Shown here: piece by piece, positions 48,165 through 59,665 of the stretch
Numbering within the stretch: position 1 is the stretch's first letter
How the letters are laid out: each line of letters opens with the position of its first letter
From: Norana najaformis
Lineage: Eukaryota; Annelida; Clitellata; Crassiclitellata; Hormogastridae
Direction: 5' to 3'
Assembly (NCBI GenBank): GCA_964023275.1
Contig: OZ029925.1
Span: 10,037,719-10,101,718 of the forward strand
DNA: 64,000 nt
The notes under the pieces: model-generated
What the model was told of the DNA's origin: nothing
The model's input: only the letters and a program-made list of their open reading frames with translations
The model's database searches: none
Position numbers and translations under genes: made by a program

Positions 48165-48803
48165 ACGAACTCCCTATACCCCCTAGTCGTTGGGGGCGCC
48201 TTCGTTCACTGGCTGAAAATCCCTGAAAGCATTCATTTCAAAGTTCTTTCTCTAATCTGTAGCTCTCTGCAATATTCCCAACCTACTTATCCTCGCAAAG
48301 TTTTTACCCTCCAATCACCCCGCTGTACCCGTTCATCCTCTTGCCTCACTCTTGCTCGTCTCTTTGTACTCAACTACTCATCTTAAGTTCTATAACCCAT
48401 CCATACACCACATTCCGCCTCGACTCTGGATCGATCTCCCTCCTGCATATTGAAAATTCGCCGTTCCTCTATTTCTTCGGCCATTCGCACACCATCATCT
48501 GTCTCAACATCTTCCATATCTGTAGCTGCTCAGGCATTCCATCCAAAACTGAAGTCTTACCTTTTCAAGGTATCGTACCCTAATCCATCCAGTCCGCCGC
48601 CTTCCCATTTCTCTCAACCTAAATACAATCCACCGTAACAATTGCTCTGTCTCCTTCTCTCTCTGGTCTTCTGGAAACCGGACTTTGTTCATCTCATGGC
48701 ATCTTTGGACAACCCCTCTGCCTCGACGCAGAGCTCGTGAATAAGCTACTGATCTGCACTTAGCGTTAAAGTAGCGCTTAAGAATTTTTGAGATTACGAT
48801 TAC
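48165..48803 (+). mobile_element. Decayed LINE fragment with GATTAC tail (family A, + strand)
   Basis: Across frames one reads I-H-F-K-V-L-S-L-I-C, then R-R-S-S-I-S...S-V-S-T-S-S-I-S-V-A-A-Q-A-F, then F-H-P-K-L-K-S-Y-L-F-K, i.e. the RT C-terminal region. A 3' UTR with gagctcgtgaataagctact follows, and it ends ttttgagattacgattac. This gives family A its orientation and its tail. Confidence 0.7.
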
Positions 48804-49050
48804 TTGCTGTCCCAGACTCGCTCAATTTTCATCCTAATACACTGTATACTGAACCCCCGGGCTAAAAAATTGCCTGTATTGCTTTCATGCTTTATATCTG
48901 CAGGAAACTTGACAGTAAAACCTCCCGTTATATACAATGAAGTACCCTCTTGGGCCGACATCGGATGCATGCATATAGATCTATTTATTATATTGGCCTG
49001 CATGAGAGTAGTGAATCTTGAGCCTGAATATACCTCCTGGAACATCTCTT

Positions 49051-49059
<9 letters not shown>

Positions 49060-49081
<22 letters not shown>

Positions 49082-49082
49082 A
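49060..49082. repeat. TA microsatellite
   Basis: Short TA array, part of 49049-49082. Confidence 0.9.
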
Positions 49083-49244
49083 TATTCTCCAGGGCTGTTG
49101 GAAAGAAAGTCATTGTTACAGCCGACTGATGGTCAAGCGGCTCTTTTGATAAGACTGAAAGGAGATAGAGGAAGATTCTGAGAGAAAAACAAACTCAGAA
49201 GAGGAGAGAGAAGACAAGAGAAAGAGAGGAAAGATACAGGAGAG

Positions 49245-49245
49245 A

Positions 49246-49318
<73 letters not shown>

Positions 49319-49370
49319 AAGTGATGAGAGAGAGAAAGAGAAAGAGAGAGAGATGTATGACAGAGATGTG

Positions 49371-49415
<45 letters not shown>
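49245..49415. repeat. GA microsatellites
   Basis: Two GA arrays (49248-49308, 49376-49415) separated by gaaagtgatgagag-type sequence. Confidence 0.95.
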
Positions 49416-49420
<5 letters not shown>

Positions 49421-49674
49421 CAGATGGAGACAGAGAGACATAGATTGGCCTATATTCCATGCTGTCAGTGAATGCAGGTTAAGGGCCTATAGTTTGTGAT
49501 GATTACAGATCCGGCGTTTTTGTATGGCTTCCTTATCTCCTGCATACATCCTACGATATCTACTATAAATAATTATATTTGTATACATATTGTGTCTTCA
49601 CTATCCGTAGTGTTTAAATGAAGTTCGTCTATGTGCGTATTTAGTGGCTATATTTGAGAGATTTAAATCTTGGG

Positions 49675-49830
49675 TTAGCACGGTCCGTGCACGGGGACCT
49701 TAAATGGCGTGATGCCCATTCAAACGGGCAGTGGTGGTGAAGGACCTCACCCCATCAATTCATTGAAAACTGAGCAGGGTCGAGGCCTTACGGTCGCTAC
49801 GTAAAACCGTGTACATTTACATTTATTTAC
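49675..49830 (+). repeat. Short dispersed repeat S3, copy 2
   Basis: cacggggaccttaaatggcg, then gacctcaccccatcaattca, gagcagggtcgaggccttac and ggtcgctacgtaaaaccgtg. It aligns with 12095-12235 and ends in a tttacattta tail. Confidence 0.65.
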
Positions 49831-50029
49831 ATTTTTGCTGCGTGTCTGCCTGTAGCGGTGGGCTAAGAGGGAGCAGAGTTTCCGTTGATATAATTTCATT
49901 ATGCCTTAGAACACGCTGTCTTTTCGCCCCCTAACTTCAAATCCTGAAGCCGCCTCTCGCTGTATTCATTTGAGCGGTATGCGTGAATGTTTTGCGTGAG
50001 GTTAATAAAAGGGCGGCGTTCTTTCTTTC

Positions 50030-50270
<241 letters not shown>

Positions 50271-50610
50271 TGCAACTCTGAGCTAAGACACGAAATTAAG
50301 GCGTCTGCAGTTTATCGGGAGTTTTCTTGTTTTCCTCCTGCGTTGCTTCCCCAAATCCACCCAACCACCTCCGCACCTGTCTTTCCTCCTGTCTCCTGTA
50401 CATCCAGGGCGTCTGGCCGACTCCCCTCGGAATCGCAAGACAATGCCAGGTTAGTCGTTCCAGAACCACTGGTTGCGTGGAACCAAGACAGAGCAGCGTC
50501 GCCTTTAAATGCAATCGCTTGTTATCTGCGATCATGGATGTCTGGCCTACATGGAATAACAGCCTTTGCATCAAGCGTTTAAATCCGTAAATAGGCTCTT
50601 TACTTGTTTA
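50271..50610. other. Unique non-coding sequence
   Basis: GC richer than its surroundings. Both strands have frames of 87-92 codons, but they have no recognisable domain or splice logic. Nothing identified. Confidence 0.3.
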
Positions 50611-50911
50611 TCAACACAAAATAAACACTATATATATATATATATAGCTAGGATATAGGGTGCATATAAACCATCATGTGGATATTAACTTAATGCATAT
50701 GTGTGTAGGTGTGTGTGTAGGTGTGTGTGTATTTTGCTCTAGTCATGAGTAAGCAAGCGGTAAGGAAATAAGTAGGCCTAATGGTGCAACAACTTGTTGT
50801 CGTTAGTTTGAGTTTATCCATCTTGCAGGCGACTTGCCTTCTTCAGTCCGTCCGTCCGTCCGTCCGTGTCACCCTTTGCTTCCCTGTCTACACCTGTCTG
50901 CCTGCCTCTTT

Positions 50912-50914
<3 letters not shown>

Positions 50915-50978
<64 letters not shown>
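50915..50978. repeat. TC microsatellite
   Basis: About 30 TC units, preceded by a CCGT run (50849-50868). Confidence 0.96.
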
Positions 50979-50979
<1 letters not shown>

Positions 50980-52150
50980 TTTTCCAATAGACGAGGTTTG
51001 TTTTCTAACCCAGAGGCTAATTTAAAGACCTTCAGTCGATTGCTGTATGCGCGTGGTCATGTTTGTAAGAACAGTTCACGCAGCCTTCACTTAATTAACG
51101 AATGCGGTATTAAATCTGCATATTCATTACAGCGTAGACCTACAGCACGATTGCATAAACATATAAAAAGTGTTCCCATGAACATAGATGTTCCTCTACA
51201 GTTGTCTGTACGCACGGGTCGATTTGTAACCATTACACATTCAGTAAAGCTGTTTATCATACATTTATTTATAATACATTCTTATCCGGTAGGCCTATTT
51301 ATCATTTTACCCGAGGTACATATGATCCCTGGGGAATTATAAAAAAAGTCTCCGGAGAAATAAAATGTCTCGGTTGGTTAAGTCTCGTCAAGTTCTGACA
51401 GCGAGAAATTGCTGCGAAAAGCGATTGCATTAAGTCGTTGGATGGCAACTGAAAGGCGCAGGAAAGATGGCTTGTAGCCTATCTCTTGTGACTCCAGCTA
51501 CTAGCGTTAAAGTGCGCCCACGGTCCGTGATAAGTGTAAACCCAGCGTTGTTAATAGGGCCCAGGGTGTCGAAGGCAAGCGGAAGAAAATGATACTGTGG
51601 GAAGAGTGGATTGTATTTTGACATCCTCCTAAATGCCACCAATCACGCCCCCCCCCCCCGGCCGAAAACAGAAGTAGCAGCCAAATTGTAAGAAGCATCC
51701 ACGGTGACAGTTACAGTAACATCCTAAATCAAACTGCGACCATTGCTCCATGGAATGAACGCAAAAGCCCATCGGGTATTTTGTTGTCTGTCCTGGATAG
51801 GCCATAGGCCAGGAGGTTATTTGATAGCATGGAAACACCAATCACCAAGGGCTTCTTCGACAGATTAGATCATTCAAGGCGGCATGCCGGACGAAGCGAC
51901 CAGGACTCAAGCAATATGAGGTCATCGTGTTTGGCAATAATTCCAACGTGGAGATAGCTATGGACAATTCCGAAGATATGGAATCCTCTGAGGTGAGGTC
52001 GATAGTGGGACGCAAAGCAGCAAAACAAGTTGGTGCCTCCGGCTTAATGAACTACAACTGATGAGCTGTTCAGGATTGGTCGCCCACGTGGAATATGAGA
52101 TAATTATCTCACATTTCGGGCGTTCAAGTCGTAATGCTTTCAAATACTTT
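50979..52150. other. Non-coding intron sequence
   Basis: No gene recognised. A ten-base C run lies at 51649-51658. The last part (51900-52150) may be the decayed body of the LINE whose 3' end follows. Confidence 0.35.
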
Positions 52151-52284
52151 CCCTAATATTTCGTGATCTTCAAACGGTATCTCTGCACAACCCCTCGGAC
52201 TTGACACAGCGCTCTTGAATAAAGCTGGTGCTCTGCGCCTAGCTTTTAAGTAATGATTTAGGAATTTGTGAGTTACGATTACGA
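52150..52284 (+). mobile_element. LINE 3' end (family A, + strand)
   Basis: caacccctcggacttgacac, gcgctcttgaataaagctgg and the end gtgagttacgattacgag align with 48705-48803. Confidence 0.7.
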
Positions 52285-52294
52285 GTTGTGTGTG

Positions 52295-52345
52295 TGCTGT
52301 ATGTGTGTATGTTAGTGTATGTGTGTGTGTGTGTGTGGTCGTTGG
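52295..52345. repeat. TG microsatellite
   Basis: TG-rich run. Confidence 0.85.
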
Positions 52346-52526
52346 GGTAGGGGAGCGGGAGTGTATATTTCTAGAGTGTATATCCTAAATGTTTTCACGC
52401 TGTCTACATAAGTCTCTAAGTGGATTGTGATTTAATGAAGAGGTGAGATATTTAGTCGGAATTGTTAAGTTGAAAATGGAAAATCCTTTCTCCTTTATGT
52501 ACCATACTTAAAGGGGCAAAAACGTC

Positions 52527-52622
52527 CATTGGGACTTCGTCTATCTGCAGTCTATTGGGTCTAAACCCTTCAGCCAATGGGACTTCGTCTATCTGCAGTC
52601 TATTGGGTCTAAACCCTTTAGC
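52527..52622. repeat. 48-bp tandem duplication
   Basis: Two adjacent copies of a unit starting ca(a/t)tgggacttcgtctatc and ending aaccctt(c/t)agc. They differ at only two positions. Confidence 0.9.
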
Positions 52623-53925
52623 CAATCTTACGGCTTCAATTTATGTTCGGATCAAGTAGAAGTTCAGCACAAAATTAGAGCAGTGCTATAAACACGATTG
52701 ACCGATATTGTTTTCTTATTATACACTTACATATTATCTATATTTACACATATACATATGAAGTAAATACTATTATTAAGCATAGAGTGCATGGAGACAT
52801 AAATGTCTGTGACTTATGTCAATGAACCAGACATTCCAGAGACGACCATTTTAAAGAAGATAAGAAGGAAGTATCGCTACATCCGCTTTACTCTAAAAGT
52901 AAGAGCTATCCTGCCATTTGGCGCTATATAATGAGGTATTCCCTCCAAAGCCCCTTGGTGAATTCTGTGGGTGCAGACAACACAGAACATGCCTTATACA
53001 CGTGTGCTGCATACATGTATGTATAATTATGTAGTCGCAGACGGACGGACGGACGGACGGACAGCGGGGCAGAGAGATACCCAAGCCAGACATAGACACC
53101 GACGCACACAGACAAGAAGGACAGTAATACCCACTAACAAACGCAGACTTATATCAGATAAGAGTTCTTCGAAACATTCCTCAGACGAAATGTGTCTTTC
53201 CAAGACTCCGTCCAACGCCATCAGTCGAACTTCAGGGATACATAATAATGGTCTGCTACAAGAAACGTTTCGTAAAAGCAGAATTAATATAGCGCCCCAC
53301 TGAACGCAGAAAAGTGATCGGCAAAGAGAAGAGACGTAGCTTATACTGAACCCAGTGCTCAGTTGAAGGCCTAACCATTTGGATCCTTGTTACAACAGCA
53401 ACTAAGCCGGAGGCTCGACCCATGCATAGCCCTAATACCAATTCCTTTCCGTGCCTGTTTTCCATGTCCCTTGCTTAATGCCAGGTCTTTTTCGTGTCCC
53501 TTAAAAAAGACCAAGTCCTTTCCATGTCTCTTTTCCATGCCTCTTGCACAACACCAATCTTCTTCGTGTCCCATCTGTAAGACAAAATTCGCTGTTTTCG
53601 ATCTGTTCTGCGAGCTACACAAAAAAGCAAATGGAAGAATTAAACATCCGAAGTGATGTCCGCATCAGTTGAGTCAGACAAACATCTTTCCAGCATCTGA
53701 AACCGAAGTCGATATATCGCACCCAGGATGCTGTGGACCGTCCGCAGCAACTGTTCCAGAGGGGATCCTAGAGTTAGCATCCGCAAGATAAGCACCGAAT
53801 GCATCTATCTTTCATGCAGACACACGCGCAGGCAGGTATAGACACGCAGGCAGACAAACTGACTGACTGACAGACAGGCATATAGACAGTCAGACAGACA
53901 GACAGTCAGACAGGCAAGCACACAG

Positions 53926-53930
<5 letters not shown>
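52623..53930. other. Non-coding intron sequence
   Basis: No gene recognised. ggcgctatataatgag (52919-52934) and aattaatatagcgcccc (53281-53297) are LINE/SINE ends in opposite orientations. A GGAC run is at 53040-53061. An imperfect minisatellite (ctttccatgtcccttg-like units) is at 53440-53575. Confidence 0.4.
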
Positions 53931-53978
<48 letters not shown>

Positions 53979-53985
53979 ACTGTCT
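53860..53985. repeat. CAGA then TCTG microsatellite (palindromic arrangement)
   Basis: CAGA/CTGA units followed directly by about 13 TCTG units, so the two arms are complementary. Confidence 0.9.
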
Positions 53986-54272
53986 CTCTCAGACAAGGCA
54001 CATCGCTAACACGTGTGCATACTTGATATCATTCTCACTGTTGGCTCCATTTAAGGGTGGATCCACCAATCACACAGGAGTCCCTTGCGTAACACCAAAC
54101 CCCTGCAAGCTTCGGATACGACGCAATCCATTTTACGTAGGCCTTTATAGGGGCCTACAGATAAACATATACACATGCATATACATAAACATAGTATGAA
54201 ATATGTGTATGGGTGTATATTTGTGTATTGTTTTGCTTTATATAGGTTTGCCCGTACCATGCAGTATACGCT

Positions 54273-54335
54273 TACGTGTGTGTGTGTAGGTGTGTGTATG
54301 GTGTGTGTGTGTGTGTGTGTGTGTGTGTGGTTGTG
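54273..54335. repeat. TG microsatellite
   Basis: About 20 TG units with short interruptions. Confidence 0.93.
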
Positions 54336-54930
54336 TAGTGTAGGCATATGTCGACCAAGTGACAGAAAACACATGTTGTAACATAAGAGAATAACGGTTT
54401 CAATAAAAGGCAATTCTGCCGCTAGCTCTGATTTGGACACGTGCGAACTGATAACATTTGGACCTTTCGTGCGTTACACGTACATCCACTTACGGAGTTT
54501 ATTATTCGGTTTTATGCACACATTTACGCATAAAACGTCTTGTTTTCGGCCAAACGAACCTGGCAGCAGAAAGAAGAAGCTTAAAAATTACGCAAAAATA
54601 CAACATATCAGGACATGAAGTTTTCTCTGTAACATTATAAAATACTCGTTAACATGTGCAATCTGCTTAATCGCCAGAAGCACATAGTAGTCATATAAGC
54701 GTAGATATAAATTTCTCTGACAAAGTGTTCGCCCTCACAGACTTTTCATCTGTTTATCGCAAAAATAAAATTGCAAACTAACAGAATAAACTCGCAGTAG
54801 AACTGGCCCTTGAGTACTAGGACGGAAAGCACTGAGCTGTTCAAAACAGACCAGAAACGTAATACTGCCGCACCAATATTGACATCACACACGAGGCATC
54901 AATTATAGATCGCTTCGAATGGGAATCTCA
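54336..54930. other. Non-coding intron sequence
   Basis: Nothing recognised. Confidence 0.4.
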
Positions 54931-54934
54931 GAAA

Positions 54935-54937
54935 AGC

Positions 54938-54990
<53 letters not shown>

Positions 54991-54992
54991 GG
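54935..54992. repeat. CAGA microsatellite
   Basis: About 14 CAGA units, followed by an A/G-rich stretch to 55195 that keeps several frames open. Confidence 0.95.
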
Positions 54993-55192
54993 CAGACAGA
55001 GGAAGAACCAGAGCAGAACAGAAAGAATAGAAGAAACAGACACAGAAACGAGAAAGACAGATAGAAAGGGAGAAAAAAAGAGGAGAGGAGACAAAGACAC
55101 GTGCAGGAAGAGAACAAGAGACAGTGAAAGCGACAGAGAGACGGACCAAAAGATGGAGAGAGGAGAAAGAGAGGCAGATATGGTAGAGACAG

Positions 55193-55400
55193 AGATTATT
55201 GTTATTTCCATATTTATTAAGCGCCAGTGTCTAATAACTAAGTGTATCAGTCGATGGCTCTGCGTAATTGTGTGTGGATGATTTTCTCAGCGTCCCTACA
55301 AACACTGAGCAAGGAGGAGGTTCGAACCCGTACGCTCTGCATTGCAATGCAAGCACGCAAACCAATAGGCAAGCTGTTGCTGCGCCGCAACCTATCAATG
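55193..55400 (-). mobile_element. tRNA-derived SINE with LINE-like tail (family B)
   Basis: Read on the - strand: a tRNA-like head with gcttgcctattggtttg and a perfect B box gggttcgaacctcc. A body with gagccatcgactgataca follows, then a 3' end ggcgcttaataaatatgg and an AT-rich tail near 55193. The ends resemble the LINE just to the right. Confidence 0.7.
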
Positions 55401-55460
55401 TTTTGTACGATAAGGCCTAAATATGCTATTTGTGATAATAATAATTATAATATTAATAAT

Positions 55461-58298
55461 ATTGTCACTGAATCGTGGCACCGCTCCTCACAGGACACAG
55501 CTGTTCGTCGCTCAGTGCCCCATGGGTATTCAATTCTCGACTGCCCTCGACTCGCTACCTCGTCGGAAGCGATTCGGGGTGGTGGCCTTATCCTGTACCA
55601 CAGAGACGGTTTACGAACGCGACGGATTCCTCTGTCCTCATCTCCTACCACATTTGAGGTTCTTGCGGCCTCTGTCTCCTCCCTCTATGGTCCTCTTACT
55701 GTTTTGGCCATCTACCGCCCTGGTTCATCGTCACCATCATCGCTCTTCTTCAGCGAGTTTTCCACCCTCATGGAACAGTTCGCTCTCTACAACACCCAAT
55801 TGGTGCTTGCCGGAGACCTCAATCTACATCTGGAAAATTCTTCTGAACCTGCCACTCTTCAGTTTCAGGCCATCCTTGATCAGTTTGGCCTCGCACAGCA
55901 TGTGACATCGTCAACACATCGTGGTGGTGGCTGGCTTGATATCATTCTGACAAGAGATGATTGTATTGTAACTGATCTTCGAGTTCATCCACCTACTCTC
56001 TCCGATCATGGTCGGGTAGTCGCCAATATTCCGTTCCTCTATGAGGTGCCGCTCTGTACTGCCCGGCGGGTCCGCCGGTGGCGCGACTTAGATTATGATG
56101 CCTTCCGTGCTGCTTTGCTCGAAATACCTGCCATCGCTAACCCTTCGACTGTGGCCGAGCTACCGGTGAGTGATTTGTTTGCTGAGTATGACATGGCCAT
56201 GAAAGACCTTATTGATCGTTTTCTTCCTCTTCGCACCGTTACCATCCGCAGCTCCTCCCTGTCTCCGTGGTTCGACGCTGAGTGCCGCTCCCTGCGTCGC
56301 GGTGCTCGGCGCCTCGAAAGAATCTACAAGCGTTCCGGACTGCTCTCTGATCGATCGGCCTGGGTGCACCACGTCCGAGAGCTACATAGACGCTATAGAG
56401 AGAAGGAAAAAGAGTACTGGGAATACAAGATTGCCCACCACACTGGTGATCACAAGCGGCTCTGGTCTACTCTTAACGACCTATTGGGTCGTCGACGTTC
56501 CTCCGCTGGTGCGGTACTACCGTCCTTCACTGCTGCTGACTTCGTTGAGTTCTGTGCGGCCAAGATTCGCTCTGGTCGTGAAGCTACTGCTGGGAGTCCT
56601 CCGCCTGTCCTGCTACCGACGGATAAGCGGCTCTCGGTCCTTCATCAAGTCTCTTTGGATGAGTTGCGTCGACTCATCCTTGCCTCTCCACCAAAATCCT
56701 GTGAACTAGACTCTCTACCGCCGTTCCTCATTCAGCATTATATCGACGTTCTTCTTCCCTTCCTGACCCTCCTCTGCAATCGCTCATTGGCAGAGGGTCT
56801 TCTACCTCCGTCTCAGAAGAAGTCCATCGTCATTCCGGTTCTCAAGCGTGATGGCCTCGACGTCTCGGACATGTCTAACTTTCGACCAATATCTAATGTT
56901 ACTTTTTTGTCCAAGGTCATTGAGAAGATTGTATCTAGTCAGTTAGTTACCTATCTCGAAACTAATGATCTACTACCTGTTTCTCAATCTGGCTTTCGAA
57001 GATTTCACTCCACTGAGACACTCTTAACTCGACTTCTGTCTGATATATATAGTGCCATAGATCGTTCTCAAGTTACCTTACTTGCATTATTTGATGTTAG
57101 TGCTGCATTTGATTCGGTCGATCATGCTATACTTTTGGAACGTCTGGCTATTTCTTTTGGTTTATCTGGCAACTTTCTTGATTGGTTGGCCTCTTTTCTA
57201 TCTGAGCGCACGCTCTGTGTGGTTTATGGCCCATCCCGCTCACCTTGGGTTCCTTCCTTGTTTGGATTGCCTCAGGGGTCAGTTTTGGGTCCCTTGCTTT
57301 ATATATTATTTACTGCTGACCTTGGCTCTTTGCTAACTGCATGCTCGGCTTCTAGCCAGTCCTATGCCGACGATGTGCAGGCCTACGTTCATTGTTCTGC
57401 TTCTGATGCCGCAGCTGCTGTTCGAGCTATGTGTCGTGCTTCTGACTCCCTTGTGGCTTGGATGTCTTCAAATCGATTGAGATTGAATCCTTCCAAGACT
57501 CAATATATTTGGTTGGGCACTAGGCAGCAACTGGCTAAAATCAATCTACCTGTACTACATTTAGAGTTTCCTCACATCACCTTCTCAGTCACTGTTTATG
57601 ACCTTGGCATTGAGTTGGATCAGGAGCTCTCTTTTAAGGCTCAGGTACATCGTCTTTGTCGTAGTTGCTACTACCAGCTACGGCAACTTCGTGTTGTCTC
57701 ACGTTCTCTCTCAGTCACCTCATCTAAGACTCTGGTTCATGCATTTGTCACTAGTCGGTTGGATTACTGCTCTTCTTTATATGTTGGACTCCCTGATGTA
57801 CGGCTTTTGTGCCTGGAACGTGTGTTGCGGGCGGCTGCACGGCTTATTGGTGGCATCTCTAGGTTTGGTCATGTCTCTGATTTCATGCGAGATGAGTTGC
57901 ACTGGCTTCCTATGAGTCAGCGCATTCACTATAGGGTCATCGTCTCTGTTTGGAACTCCTTGTTGGGTATTGCCCCCTCTTACTTGAGGGAGCTTTGCCT
58001 ACCTGTCCGGTCCAATTTAGGACGTGCTTCTCTTCGCTCCGCTGCTAGTTGTAATCTACTAGTACCTCGCACTCGCACCTCGACCATGCAGCGTCGTGCT
58101 TTCTCTGTTGCTGGCCCAACCCTCTGGAATGGACTTCCTGTTACTCTACGTCTTCTGCCCCGGGATTTTACTTCTATCTTCTATTCTTCTCTTAAGACTG
58201 TTCTCTTTCGTCGAGGTTGGTTTGGGAGCGCTTCTGAGTAGTTTTCTTGAAGGGGCGCTATATAAGTGTTCTGTATAAATAAATAAATAAATAAAATA
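55461..58298 (+). mobile_element. 5'-truncated CR1/L2-group LINE, coding frame intact
   Basis: The element starts at attgtcactgaatcg and ends with ggggcgctatataagtgttc and a TAAA-repeat tail. It is flanked by a 13-base direct repeat (aatattaataata) at 55449-55461 and 58299-58311, a likely but low-complexity target-site duplication. It appears to have inserted into the AT tail of an older SINE (58311 onward). The uninterrupted frame suggests a recent insertion. Confidence 0.85.
55464..58241 (+). CDS. LINE endonuclease-reverse transcriptase, 925 codons
   Basis: A single stop-free frame. The start is set at the element edge, since no element ATG survives; the longer frame beginning upstream at 55242 is a chance fusion with SINE sequence. 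From residue 1 at 55464: an AP-type endonuclease with TESW (residues 2-5), GDLNLH (117-122), WLDIILTR and SDH (180-182). The reverse transcriptase follows, with NFRPISN, the first catalytic Asp in FDVSAAFD (543-550), GLPQGSVLGPLLY (from 601), catalytic YADD (634-637) and NPSKTQYIW. The C-terminal end has LDYCSSLYVGLP, LHWLPMSQRIHYRV, AGPTLWNGLPVTLR and LKTVLF. The N-terminal asparagine-containing endonuclease motif is absent, consistent with 5' truncation. Key catalytic residues are present, but lacking its promoter, start and first endonuclease motif it is probably not autonomous. Confidence 0.9.
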   Translation, partial: VTESWHRSSQDTAVRRSVPHGYSILDCPRLATSSEAIRGGGLILYHRDGLRTRRIPLSSSPTTFEVLAASVSSLYGPLTVLAIYRPGSSSPSSLFFSEFSTLMEQFALYNTQLVLAGDLNLHLENSSEPATLQFQAILDQFGLAQHVTSSTHRGGGWLDIILTRDDCIVTDLRVHPPTLSDHGRVVANIPFLYEVPLCTARRVRRWRDLDYDAFRAALLEIPAIANPSTVAELPVSDLFAEYDMAMKDLIDRFLPLRTVTIRSSSLSPWFDAECRSLRRGARRLERIYKRSGLLSDRSAWVHHVRELHRRYREKEKEYWEYKIAHHTGDHKRLWSTLNDLLGRRRSSAGAVLPSFTAADFVEFCAAKIRSGREATAGSPPPVLLPTDKRLSVLHQVSLDELRRLILASPPKSCELDSLPPFLIQHYIDVLLPFLTLLCNRSLAEGLLPPSQKKSIVIPVLKRDGLDVSDMSNFRPISNVTFLSKVIEKIVSSQLVTYLETNDLLPVSQSGFRRFHSTETLLTRLLSDIYSAIDRSQVTLLALFDVSAAFDSVDHAILLERLAISFGLSGNFLDWLASFLSERTLCVVYGPSRSPWVPSLFGLPQGSVLGPLLYILFTADLGSLLTACSASSQSYADDVQAYVHCSASDAAAAVRAMCRASDSLVAWMSSNRLRLNPSKTQYIWLGTRQQLAKINLPVLHLEFPHITFSVTVYDLGIELDQELSFKAQVHRLCRSCYYQLRQLRVVSRSLSVTSSKTLVHAFVTSRLDYCSSLYVGLPDVRLLCLERVLRAAARLIGGISRFGHVSDFMRDELHWLPMSQRIHYRVIVSVWNSLLGIAPSYLRELCLPVRSNLGRASLRSAASCNLLVPRTRTSTMQRRAFSVAGPTLWNGLPVTLRLLPRDFTSIFYSSLKTVLFRRGWFGSASE

Positions 58299-58310
58299 AA
58301 TATTAATAAT

Positions 58311-58450
58311 AATCCAAGAACTTCTGTAGCGCCACTGTAATAAAGCATCAGTCGATGGTCGCTCCTAAGTAAAGTCGGTGTGCTTACCAATTTCCAGGGT
58401 GAGTCCGGACAAAAACCAAGAGGGAAATTCGAGAAGACACAGAAGCAGCC
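58311..58450 (-). mobile_element. SINE remnant (family B), site of the LINE insertion
   Basis: aacttctgtagcgccactgt, then gcatcagtcgatggtcgc match the family B pattern seen at 55193 and 31440. Its AT tail is the LINE target. Confidence 0.6.
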
Positions 58451-59380
58451 TAGGGAGGAAACAAGTGGGTCTGTTGGAAAAGAATGTCACGTGGACAGAT
58501 CAGCTGATCAAAATGCAAATAAACTATATTGTAGGCCTAAACGGCATGGCAGATGTTGTTCAGCGAGTGCTGATCCCCATGCGGGATTAAGCTTATGTGT
58601 TAATAGCCTTTGTTTTAATGTTCAGTGAGTTGCAACAGTCAAGTCGATTGGAACACATGCAGCACATGTATTAAGAGCATGTCGATGCACGTGGGGTTTG
58701 ATTCTGCGAATGATTTGTACCTGACATTGGCTGATTTGCTTACAAATTTGCTTACTGTGATTACAAAGCTTGAACGTAGCAAGAACAGCAAATATCAAAT
58801 AGTCGACTATTTTACGCTGGCTCCCCATCCAGTGATTACAAAGCCAGTCAAACAAAAGCATCTGTTGGTTTAATACGACAACAAGAAGGAATTCTGTTTT
58901 GGTTTAAGAATCCGCTTACTGCATGCCTGAAAACACGAAGTACGCAAGCTATTTGTAAAGAGGGAACATAAACGGATCTTTCAAACGTAATTACTGGCTG
59001 TTCTTAATTAATGACTCATCATCAGCAGAGAAATATAGCGAAGAGAACGACGATTGATAAGAGACGAAAGATTGGAGCGCTGTCTAACGTACAGCGTTAG
59101 CAGGGTGGGCAAGGTACACAGCATGTGGTATGCCGCAGCTCAGCTCAGCAGGTGTCCTAAAAGGGGTATGATTGATGCGAACTGTGTACATAGGATCCAA
59201 ACAGACTTGGGGCGGACAAGAAACTCCAAATGCATGTTGAAGGATATCTGATCAACTAGGTCAAATAATCACACCGAATAACACTAGGTACACTGTGACA
59301 GATTGATAATGGGTTTTGTCTTTTACCTCTGCGGCCGGGGTTCAAATCTCGATGCGTAGTATGTATATATGTATGTATGT
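58451..59380. other. Non-coding intron sequence
   Basis: No gene recognised. Frames of 60-82 codons have no domain. Confidence 0.4.
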
Positions 59381-59384
59381 AGAC

Positions 59385-59430
59385 AATTAATATAGCGCTT
59401 TTTAAGTACCTCACACAATCGCTGCTTGCA
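59385..59430 (-). repeat. Retroposon 3'-end fragment
   Basis: gacaattaatatagcgcttt followed by taagtacctcacac; close to 35138-35165 (tatatagcgccttttagaac, ctcacaaa). Confidence 0.55.
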
Positions 59431-59665
59431 GGCAAACAATGCTCAGATCACGAGAATTATTCACCGCTGGTGGGCTCCCGCTTACACGCATAACCCATGT
59501 GATATATTGTAATGAAATTACGTTGCATTACATTAGATTAAATTACATTAGGTCACATCGCACCCCATTAAATCACATCGCAACACGTTACTTTATATCA
59601 AATCTCATCACATTACTTACTCGGTCGAACTAGCTGAACTATTAGATTGTATTTTGTGTTGATAG

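Noticed and set aside
55242..55463. First 74 codons of the 999-aa frame that contains the LINE protein
   Set aside because: They translate SINE and AT-tail sequence lying outside the LINE's target-site duplication; the fusion is fortuitous.
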